Of a stretch of DNA of 64,000 nt, positions 43,650-50,333 are shown in pieces. The DNA is from CAZBLK01 sp964492715 (GTDB lineage: Bacteria > Bacillota > Clostridia > Lachnospirales > WRBF01). How positions within the stretch are numbered: position 1 is the first letter of the stretch; every line of letters begins with the position of its first letter. Where the stretch lies: the NCBI GenBank assembly GCA_964492715.1, contig CAZBLK010000002.1, positions 103,226 to 167,225 of the forward strand, read 5' to 3'. Under the pieces are notes generated by a model. It had not been told where the DNA came from, searched no databases, and saw nothing but the letters and a program-made list of their open reading frames with translations. Made by a program: the position numbers and the translations under genes.

Positions 43650-44093
43650 TTATTTGCCAATTTCTAGCGTTTTCATAAGCATTGCTTTTGTGTTGTTTAG
43701 CGCTGTCACGTTTGCTTCATAAGAGCGGCTTGCCGAAATCATGTTTACCATTTCTGTAACTGTGTTTACGTTTGGCATAGTAACATACCCGTCTGCGTCT
43801 GCATCGGGGTGGCTTGGCTCGTAAAGCTTTGTTCCGGGCGTTTCGTCTTCAACTATGCGTGTTGCCCTAACGCCGTTGCCTACGTTTGTTTTTGACATAG
43901 CACTTAAAAGCTGGTTGCTGAAAGGGGAAGCATCCTTGCGTTCCTGAAAAAGAACAACTTTTCTTTTATATGGTTGACCGTCCTTGGCTCTAGTAGTGTT
44001 GACATTTGCTAGGTTTTCTGAAATTACGTCCATGCGAAGCCTTTCGGCTGTAAGCGCACTGGCACTAATATTCATAGCACCGAAAAATGACAT
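43650..44093 (-). CDS. flgC: Flagellar basal-body rod protein FlgC
   Basis: A 147-residue rod protein with MNISASALTAERLRMDVISE, NLANVNTTRAKDGQPYKRKV and a C-terminal MPNVNTVTEMVNMISASRSY, EANVTALNNTKAMLMKTLEI. The ATG at 44093 after AGGAGTG is used; the longer frame has an unlike N-terminus. Proximal rod component. Confidence 0.96.
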   Translation of the reverse strand: MSFFGAMNISASALTAERLRMDVISENLANVNTTRAKDGQPYKRKVVLFQERKDASPFSNQLLSAMSKTNVGNGVRATRIVEDETPGTKLYEPSHPDADADGYVTMPNVNTVTEMVNMISASRSYEANVTALNNTKAMLMKTLEIGK

Positions 44094-44194
44094 TAAAATC
44101 ACTCCTGTGGTCGTTTTTAGAAACAAGCTTAATACTTAATAATTGTTTCTTAAACAAATCTTTTCAAAATAATAATGTTTAAAATAAAGTTTAA

Positions 44195-44299
44195 TAAAGC
44201 AATTCTGCTTTTTACCAACATTGTCTAGCGGTAAAAGCATCAAACGACTAGAAGTTTGGCTTACCTCTGGCAATATTTTTAAAAAGTGAAACCGCTATA
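44195..44299. repeat. Inverted-repeat element copy C (flgB-flgC spacer)
   Basis: Left end TAAAGCAATTCTGCTTT, right end AAAGTGAAACCGCTATA (11 of 17 complementary). The interior shares ACATTGTCTA and TTTGGCTTACCTCTGGCAAT with copy F (about 55 kb), far more than the ends alone would require. The rest of the 342-nt flgB-flgC spacer is AT-rich with no ORF seen. Confidence 0.7.
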
Positions 44300-44435
44300 G
44301 TCATACTACTTAATTTAGTAGTTAATAATTTGGTAAACATTGGTATTAGACAAGCGCACATTAACTTGAACATGAACACAAATTCACCCTCATCATTAAC
44401 ATAAAATAAATTAAAATACAAAAACAGCTTAATGC

Positions 44436-44810
44436 TTATTTTGAAAGCACAAGTGAAAGCCGCTTAATATTGTTTGTAGCCATGCTAACCATGGCGTCGT
44501 ACTTGACGCTGTTTTCGTAGAGGTTTACCATTTCTTCCTCTATATCTACGTTGTTGCCGTCAAGGCGATAGCTAAAATTGGTGTTTACTTTGTTTATTGA
44601 AGGCATAACTTGGCGTAGGTCAAGCTTGCCTGTTTTTTTTGCTTCATCAACAGCTTTTGCAAGTGAAGTTTCAAAAGAAACAGCACTCTTTTTAAACCCA
44701 GGAACTTCTGCGTTTGCAATGTTATTTTGAATAACTTGGTTGCGCAAAACGGAAGCCTGCAACGCAGAACCGATAATTTCATTTTGAATAAACATATTGT
44801 CAAAAAGCAT
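44436..44810 (-). CDS. flgB: Flagellar basal-body rod protein FlgB
   Basis: A 124-residue protein with ASVLRNQVIQNNIANAEVPG and FKKSAVSFETSLAKAVDEAK, and a C-terminal ENSVKYDAMVSMATNNIKRL, which identify FlgB. It is the first gene of the flagellar operon, 176 nt downstream of a strong promoter. ATG after AAGGGGGTT. Confidence 0.96.
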   Translation of the reverse strand: MLFDNMFIQNEIIGSALQASVLRNQVIQNNIANAEVPGFKKSAVSFETSLAKAVDEAKKTGKLDLRQVMPSINKVNTNFSYRLDGNNVDIEEEMVNLYENSVKYDAMVSMATNNIKRLSLVLSK

Positions 44811-44897
44811 AGAGAAACCCCCTTGGCTTTTGCTATTTGTTAAATTTTTTAAGTGCTTTTAGTACAAATAAAGCAAAGCAAACGATATAGGTATTTC

Positions 44898-44955
44898 TAA
44901 AGCAGTTCCGTTTTTATTGACATTTCCAATGTCAACAAAAGACAGAAGTGCTAAA
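44898..44955. repeat. Inverted-repeat element, short copy D (flgB leader)
   Basis: Left end TAAAGCAGTTCCGTTTT, right end about AAAGACAGAAGTGCTAAA. The interior includes the perfect inverted repeat TTGACATT-TCC-AATGTCAA (44917-44935). It lies in the transcribed leader of the flagellar operon, downstream of the promoter at 44986. Confidence 0.55.
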
Positions 44956-44985
44956 TATACAGCAATACAACAAAGACTTATACCT

Positions 44986-45013
44986 ATTGTATCACAAGAT
45001 TAAAAATAGTCAA
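44986..45013 (-). promoter_or_regulatory. Sigma-A promoter of the flagellar operon
   Basis: Minus strand TTGACT (45008-45013), 16-nt spacer, TACAAT (44986-44991), preceded by TG at the extended -10 position. It lies 176 nt upstream of flgB. No sigma-28 consensus was seen here. Confidence 0.75.
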
Positions 45014-45583
45014 ACAAATTTTAGAAATTTCATGCAATTTTTTTGTGCAAATCAAGGTATTTATCCACAAAAGTGCAAATTATTGTGCAAAAATAAGTTT
45101 ATTAAAATTTAACAATATTTATTATAAAATATGTTGATTGCAAGGCGTTTTGTATATACATGTCAAATTTTAAAAAACTTTAGGCTCTTTTTGTTGTACA
45201 TACGTCCACAAATAACAGGCTACACTACTACTTAGCTTTTAGACAAAAAGCAATAAGCAAACGAAATGCTTCATAAACTCTGCCAGCACTGCCAGAAATT
45301 ATAGACATTTCTTTAAACTTATTATAATCAAATTGACAAGAATAATACTTGACCTTTAATATATGTAGCTAGGGGTCTGGGAGTCAGGGTTTTTGTAGGC
45401 AATTCTAGTAAATAAAGATATATAGCAATTTAACCTATATAGTGATTATCTGTCAAATTTAAGATAATTAATTATGACATGTAAAGTTTTAGCATGAAGG
45501 CAAAATAATGTCAATAGATATTTATAGAAAAAATTGGTATTTTTATTCACAAAATTTGTTGGGCATTGTTGTAAACTACTGTC
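45014..45583. other. Gene-free AT-rich stretch upstream of flgB and the aldo/keto reductase
   Basis: No ORF is supported. The stretch is AT-rich except for a G-rich island at about 45371-45397 (CTAGGGGTCTGGGAGTCAGGG) that follows a TTGACA-17-TTAATA pair on the plus strand (about 45336-45364). Fragments like the ends of the inverted-repeat element appear near 45402-45440. No RNA family was recognised. Confidence 0.4.
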
Positions 45584-45612
45584 TTGCATTTAAGTGATAA
45601 TTGCCTTATACT
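45584..45612 (+). promoter_or_regulatory. Sigma-A promoter of the aldo/keto reductase gene
   Basis: TTGCAT (45584-45589), 17-nt spacer, TATACT (45607-45612), 43 nt before the start codon. Confidence 0.7.
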
Positions 45613-45655
45613 GTAAAAAGCAGAAAATCATTTGAACAAAACAGGGGGAAATTCT

Positions 45656-46795
45656 ATGCAATACAGAAAGTTTGGTAACACAGGCTTTGACGCTTCTATT
45701 TTAGGCTTTGGTTGTATGCGCTTGCCTATGGCTGGCGGCAAAATTGACGAAAAAGAAGCCATTAAAATGATTCGTACAGGAATTGACAACGGAATTAATT
45801 ACATTGACACCGCTTACATTTACCACGGTGGGGAAAGCGAAGTTATAGTTGGAAAAGCTTTAAAGGATGGTTATAGAGAAAAAGTTAAGCTGGCTACAAA
45901 GATGCCTACTTGGCTTTGCAAAGACAAGGGCGACTATGACAAGCTTCTTGAAGAACAGCTAAAAAGGCTTGATGTAGAACATATCGACTTTTATTTGCTT
46001 CACTCACTTTCAACGCCGTTCTGGAACGAAATAATTTTAAAGTATGACTACTTAACAAAGTCGGAGCAGGTTAAACAGTCTGGCAAAGTTGGGCATATAG
46101 GCTTTTCTTTCCATGATGATTATAACGCCTTTAAAACAATTGTTGATGGCTATGACAAGTGGGAGTTTTGCCAAATTCAGCTTAACTACTTGAACGAAGA
46201 ATATCAGCAAGGGCTTGCAGGCTTAAAGTATGCGGCCGAAAAGGACTTGCCTGTTATTATTATGGAGCCGCTTCTTGGTGGAAAGCTTGCTGCACCTGCT
46301 AAGAAAATTACTTCTATATTTGAAGAAGTTGATGCAGAGCGCACACCTGTAGAATGGGCTTTGGACTACCTTTGGAACATGCCGGAAGTTACACTTTTGC
46401 TAAGCGGCATGTCAACTATGGAACAAGTAGAAGACAACTTGAAGTATGCAAGCAGAGCAACTGCTTCAATGCTTTCTGAAAAGGAAGTTAATGCAATTAA
46501 AGCTGTTCAGGCAAAGTTTAAAGAAGTTGAAGCTATTCCTTGCACAAAGTGCGGCTACTGTATGCCTTGCCCTGTTGGGCTTGACATTCCAAGGAACTTT
46601 GACACGTATAATTCTTTGTTCCTTTTTGAAAACGACTTCCGCTCGAAAAACACTTACGAGCTTATGAAGATGGAAGGCGACGGAAAGAAAACAGCAGACA
46701 ACTGCATTGCCTGCAAGAAGTGTGAGCAGCACTGCCCTCAAAAAATTAACATTAGCGGTCTTATGCCTAAGGTGCATGAAACGTTGTCTAACTAG
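45656..46795 (+). CDS. Aldo/keto reductase with C-terminal 4Fe-4S ferredoxin domain
   Basis: The 379-residue protein starts MQYRKFGNTGFDASILGFGC, a TIM-barrel reductase with DTAYIYHGGESE and GHIGFSFHDDYNAF. The C-terminal part has two cysteine clusters, CTKCGYCMPCP and CIACKKCEQHCP, fitting two [4Fe-4S] clusters. This architecture is common in anaerobes; the substrate is unknown. ATG 45656 after CAGGGGGAA is chosen over an upstream in-frame start. Monocistronic, with its own promoter and terminator. Confidence 0.92.
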   Translation: MQYRKFGNTGFDASILGFGCMRLPMAGGKIDEKEAIKMIRTGIDNGINYIDTAYIYHGGESEVIVGKALKDGYREKVKLATKMPTWLCKDKGDYDKLLEEQLKRLDVEHIDFYLLHSLSTPFWNEIILKYDYLTKSEQVKQSGKVGHIGFSFHDDYNAFKTIVDGYDKWEFCQIQLNYLNEEYQQGLAGLKYAAEKDLPVIIMEPLLGGKLAAPAKKITSIFEEVDAERTPVEWALDYLWNMPEVTLLLSGMSTMEQVEDNLKYASRATASMLSEKEVNAIKAVQAKFKEVEAIPCTKCGYCMPCPVGLDIPRNFDTYNSLFLFENDFRSKNTYELMKMEGDGKKTADNCIACKKCEQHCPQKINISGLMPKVHETLSN

Positions 46796-46846
46796 TGGCG
46801 TTTTAAAAATCCATTCCAACAATTTTGCAGTCACAAATAAAATTTT

Positions 46847-46869
46847 ATCCCCTGCTAATGGCAGGGGAT
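46847..46869. terminator. Bidirectional intrinsic terminator
   Basis: ATCCCCTGC (46847-46855) and GCAGGGGAT (46861-46869) form a perfect 9-bp stem with a TAATG loop, followed by ATTTTTAC on the plus strand and AAAATTTT on the minus strand. It separates the convergent reductase and thiT genes. Confidence 0.85.
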
Positions 46870-46873
46870 ATTT

Positions 46874-47428
46874 TTACACGTGTTCCATTTTTATTTTTCC
46901 AAACATGTTCCAAAGCACAACAGACGAAATTATTGCTTCTATAAGCATGTATGTGCCGTTGTACAAAAGAGAATATAAATAAACTGGCTGTCCTTCAGGT
47001 GCATATGTACCCCAAATAATTATTCCAGAAATGAAGTGGCACATAAACCGAATAAACATTACTATAAGGCATGAAAAAACAATGCCTGTTTTTTTATCGT
47101 TAGAAAAAAACCTTGCAAAAAAGCCAGCTAAGCCAAGTGCGCCAAAGGCAAGTATGTAGTCAAGAAAAATTACAAGAACAAAGTTTGTCATTGTTTGAAC
47201 TGGCGGAGGATAAAAGCCAATTGACATTTGTAAAAGGCTGTAACCTAAGGCGGCAAGTAGCCCTATTTTAGTTCCGTTTCTGTACGAAACCAAAACAATT
47301 GGCACCATGCTTGCAAGCGTAACAGAACCGCCGTAAGGTGCTTTGAAAACTACAATTAAAGAAAGAATTGTTGCAAGCGCAATCATTAAAGCGGCTTCGG
47401 CTAAAGCACGAATATTAAATTTTTCCAT
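46874..47428 (-). CDS. thiT: Thiamine ECF transporter substrate-binding protein ThiT
   Basis: This 184-residue membrane protein has about six helices and the YuaJ/ThiT signature region GSVTLASMVPIVLVSYRNGT, GIVFSCLIVMFIRFMCHFIS, IIIWGTYAPEGQP and YNGTYMLIEAIIS. It binds thiamine for an ECF energising module encoded elsewhere. The ATG at 47428 follows GGAAAGAGAAG. A TPP riboswitch and terminator lie between its promoter and start, confirming a thiamine role. Confidence 0.94.
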   Translation of the reverse strand: MEKFNIRALAEAALMIALATILSLIVVFKAPYGGSVTLASMVPIVLVSYRNGTKIGLLAALGYSLLQMSIGFYPPPVQTMTNFVLVIFLDYILAFGALGLAGFFARFFSNDKKTGIVFSCLIVMFIRFMCHFISGIIIWGTYAPEGQPVYLYSLLYNGTYMLIEAIISSVVLWNMFGKIKMEHV

Positions 47429-47464
47429 GTAAACACTTCTCTTTCCACAAAATAAAAACCCAAT

Positions 47465-47490
47465 AAAAAAGCCGCCACGAAATGGCGACA
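47465..47490 (-). terminator. Riboswitch-controlled terminator of thiT
   Basis: Minus strand GTCGCCA/TGGCGGC hairpin with a short TTTCG loop, followed by TTTTTTATT. It lies 37 nt upstream of thiT and 50 nt after the TPP aptamer, as expected for the expression platform. Confidence 0.85.
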
Positions 47491-47539
47491 TAAAAGACAT
47501 GTGTACCCAAAAGCAAAAAGTTTGTCTTGGATACAGATA

Positions 47540-47661
47540 TTTCCCTACGTCGGCATTACCCGAATCAGGTTCCTAGGGTTGAATACACTTCTCTCAGCCA
47601 TAGACACTTTCACTGTGTTCATAGAACACTTTTGAAAGATGCCTAATTTAGCACCCCCTTA
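47540..47661 (-). promoter_or_regulatory. TPP riboswitch (THI element)
   Basis: On the minus strand the aptamer reads GGGGGTGCT, then GGCTGAGAGA, ACCCTAGGAACCTGA, TTCGGGTAATGCCG and ACGTAGGGAA, all conserved THI-box segments in order. Thiamine pyrophosphate binding should favour the terminator at 47465-47490 and turn off thiT. Confidence 0.97.
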
Positions 47662-47675
47662 TTTAAGTTGAAGAT

Positions 47676-47704
47676 ATGATATCATATAAATTTTGGAATT
47701 GCAA
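47676..47704 (-). promoter_or_regulatory. Sigma-A promoter of the TPP riboswitch-thiT unit
   Basis: Minus strand TTGCAA (47699-47704), 17-nt spacer, TATCAT (47676-47681), placing the transcript start about 8 nt before the aptamer. Confidence 0.7.
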
Positions 47705-47731
47705 GCGTTAATTTTACACAAAATTTTACAA

Positions 47732-47767
47732 TGGAAAGAACTTGCCATGTATAGGCAGTTCTTTCCA
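47732..47767 (-). terminator. Hairpin terminator-like element after the glycosyltransferase pair
   Basis: TGGAAAGAACTTGCC pairs with GGCAGTTCTTTCCA (one bulge) 18 nt after the stop of the second glycosyltransferase gene. The sequence after it on the minus strand is A/T-rich without a long U-run. Confidence 0.6.
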
Positions 47768-47784
47768 TAATATAGTGTTAAAAA

Positions 47785-48900
47785 CTAAAGACCATTAACA
47801 GCCTTTTCAATAAAAGTTTTATTACTCAAAAGCCGCTTATCATCAGGTAAAAGTTCTAGTGCTTTTTCTACATGTAAAAGCGCACGTTCATACATTTTTA
47901 AGTGATAGCAAGCAAGTGAAGCCAAGTCGTTTGGTGTGTAATCCCACGAGTAGCCCATGTTTACATATGTTGTTGACTTGTTTTTAATTTTAAGTGCTTC
48001 TTCTGCGGCAAAAAACACAGTTACCCAGTCGCTTTTTTCGTATGCTGCCCTTGCAAACTCGACATAAGGGTCACGAAGGTATGGTGCTTCTGCAATTGCT
48101 TTGTAGTAGTAGCTGTATGCTTCTTCCTTTTTGCCAAGCTTGTTGTATGCAAAGGCAATCCAGCGCATGGAGGCACAGCGTTCTTCGTTCCACCTTGCAG
48201 TTGGAAGCATTAAATGCCTTTTAAGTGTACCAATACATTTTTCCCACTGTGCAGTGTACATGTATTCTCTGCCCAAATAGTACGTCATTCTGTCGTCAAT
48301 TGGGTTTTCGGCAACAGCCATTTCTAAAAGACCCAAGTACGACCCACGGGATTTTGTTGGGTCTGGGTAATGGTTTAGTACCATTCCATCAATGAAAACT
48401 TGCTCCAAAGGAAGTGTTCCTACATAACTAATGCACTCATGAATTGGGTATGACCAGCGAAAGCCTTGCCTTTCATGAATTTTGAAATATGTGAATTGTA
48501 CGTCTGGTGTGCCGTCTTTTTTTAAGCTCCAGTTGTATAAGTATCGCCCTGTTCTTGTAACTTCTGTTTTTACTTTTTCTTCGCTTTGTGCCCAAGCTTG
48601 TTCTAGCTGCTTGCGCCAGCCCACGTTGAAAATTTCATCAAGGTCTGTGCATACGCAAATGTCAGCATCTTCTGGAACATGTTCAAGCGAAACGTTTCTT
48701 GCAACGTCAAACCGCCAAGGGCTTATAACGTCAACATAAACTGTTGCGCCACGTTCTTTCAGCTTTTCTACTGTGTTATCAGTTGAACCTGTGTCGGTTA
48801 CTATAATTTCGTCGGCTTCTTGCATTGAGTCTATCCATTTGTCAACAAAAGAAGCTTCATTTTTACAAATTGCATAAACACAAACTTTATACTTGTTCAT
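47785..48900 (-). CDS. TPR-containing family 2 glycosyltransferase, copy 2
   Basis: The 371-residue protein has a GT-A domain with VYAICKNEASFVDKWIDSM, IIVTDTGSTDNTVEKLKERG and a DxD-like site in CTDLDEIF (about residues 1-230). The C-terminal part consists of helical TPR-like repeats (about 200-370). It probably transfers a sugar from a nucleotide donor in the cytoplasm, possibly to a protein. It overlaps the end of its paralogue by 14 nt. With the collagen-like genes upstream on the same strand, a role in glycosylating their threonines is an inference. Confidence 0.87.
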   Translation of the reverse strand: MNKYKVCVYAICKNEASFVDKWIDSMQEADEIIVTDTGSTDNTVEKLKERGATVYVDVISPWRFDVARNVSLEHVPEDADICVCTDLDEIFNVGWRKQLEQAWAQSEEKVKTEVTRTGRYLYNWSLKKDGTPDVQFTYFKIHERQGFRWSYPIHECISYVGTLPLEQVFIDGMVLNHYPDPTKSRGSYLGLLEMAVAENPIDDRMTYYLGREYMYTAQWEKCIGTLKRHLMLPTARWNEERCASMRWIAFAYNKLGKKEEAYSYYYKAIAEAPYLRDPYVEFARAAYEKSDWVTVFFAAEEALKIKNKSTTYVNMGYSWDYTPNDLASLACYHLKMYERALLHVEKALELLPDDKRLLSNKTFIEKAVNGL

Positions 48901-50011
48901 AAAGCTCCTCCTTCTTCTGCTTTTGTTCGTTCAGTTTTTGTTCAATTAAATCAAGGTTGTTTTGAAGGCGCACGTTGTCTTTTGCTTCCTCTAACGCTTT
49001 TTTTGCAAGCTCATACGCTTCTTCATATATTTCAAGCCTGTAAGCAGCTATTGCGCCAAAATCGTAAAGGGCGTTTCCCCAGCTTTCAGGCTCTACAAGG
49101 TAGCTGCCTGTTTGCTGTGTAATTTCAAGCCCTTTTTTGCACATAGAATAAACAAGTGTCCAGTCGCTTTGGCTGTACCCTATTCGTGCAAGCTTTAAAT
49201 ACGGCTCCCTTATGTGTGGACATTCGGCTATAGCTTTGTAAAGCCATGCTTTTGCTTCCATTATATTGCCTTTTGCTTCGTAGCAGCTTCCAATAAAACG
49301 CATTGATGCGCTGCGCTCCTCGTTCCAAGTTGCTTTTGGTAAAAGCAAATGCTTTTTAAGAGTTTCTATACATTTGTCGTGCATTCCGTAGTACATGTAC
49401 TCTCTGCCTAGCCAAAAAATTGTGCGGTCGTCTGTTGGGTTTTCTTCTGCCGAAAGCTCAAGAAGCGGCAAGTATTGGCTTCGTGGTTTTGTAAAGTCTT
49501 GATAATGGTTTAAAACAAGCCCGTGAACCCAAACAGATTTTTCCTCGTCAGTTCCGCTGTACTCTAAAACTTCATGTACTGGGTGAACCCACCTAAAGCC
49601 GTGTCGCCTGTGTATTTTTTCCATAGGAAACTGTTTGCACGGTGTTCCGTCGGGGTTAAAGCTCCATGTAAACAAGTAGCGTGCTCTTGTGCAAGATGGC
49701 TCCCAAAACATTTCCAGCTTTTCACGCCAGCCTTTTTCAAAAACTTCGTCTATGTCGTTTGAAACGCAAATGTCCACGTCTTCTGGAATGTGGTCCATTG
49801 CAATGTTTCTTGCTTTGTCAAACCGCCACGGTTTAATTTCTTCTGTGTATACGTATGCGCCCCTTGCTTTAAGCTTTTCCACTGTATTATCAGTTGAACC
49901 TGTGTCAAGAACGACAACCATGTCGGCTTCGGATACGGCGTCCAGCCACCTGTCTATAAACTTTTCTTCATTTTTTGCTATGGCGTATACACAAATTTTA
50001 TATTTGCCCAA
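48887..50011 (-). CDS. TPR-containing family 2 glycosyltransferase, copy 1
   Basis: A 374-residue paralogue of the next gene with the same plan: VYAIAKNEEKFIDRWLDAV, VVVLDTGSTDNTVEKLKARG, DxD-like NDIDEVFEKGW, HPVHEVLEY and C-terminal TPR-like helices. TTG start at 50011 after AAGGTGAT. The close similarity of the pair indicates tandem duplication with possible division of acceptor or donor specificity. The C-terminus is lysine- and glutamate-rich. Confidence 0.87.
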   Translation of the reverse strand: MGKYKICVYAIAKNEEKFIDRWLDAVSEADMVVVLDTGSTDNTVEKLKARGAYVYTEEIKPWRFDKARNIAMDHIPEDVDICVSNDIDEVFEKGWREKLEMFWEPSCTRARYLFTWSFNPDGTPCKQFPMEKIHRRHGFRWVHPVHEVLEYSGTDEEKSVWVHGLVLNHYQDFTKPRSQYLPLLELSAEENPTDDRTIFWLGREYMYYGMHDKCIETLKKHLLLPKATWNEERSASMRFIGSCYEAKGNIMEAKAWLYKAIAECPHIREPYLKLARIGYSQSDWTLVYSMCKKGLEITQQTGSYLVEPESWGNALYDFGAIAAYRLEIYEEAYELAKKALEEAKDNVRLQNNLDLIEQKLNEQKQKKEELYEQV

Positions 50012-50333
50012 ATTATCACCTTCACTATAAGTATTTTTGCTTTATTATATTAAGCGAGTGCTTAGTTACGTGTTTGATTAAGTTAGTTAAAAAAATTATT
50101 GTTGTTGTTATGTCAAAAAAATTTCCTTATCTTAAAAAGGAAATAAACCTAATTGGGCTAGCTTGAAAATTCTTATAATTAATTTTTCAAGCTAGCCCTA
50201 GCTAAAGATAAGCACTGTTTGCACTGCTTTGTAATGCTTTATCGTGGAAAAGAAAAGTGTATCGCCTTTCTTTTCCACCTTGTATAACAATTTATCAAAT
50301 TGCTAAATTAACCTACGCTCGTTAACAACCAAA
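50012..50333 (-). other. Spacer with hairpins after the collagen-like gene
   Basis: No ORF is supported. Minus strand: GTGGAAAAGAAAGG...CTTTTCTTTTCCAC (50244-50278), then GGGCTAGCTTGAAAA/TTTTTCAAGCTAGCCC (50155-50198), then TTTCCTT/AAGGAAA (50122-50142). The first two can end the collagen-like transcript. A TTGACA at 50111-50116 has no good -10 partner. Confidence 0.5.
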
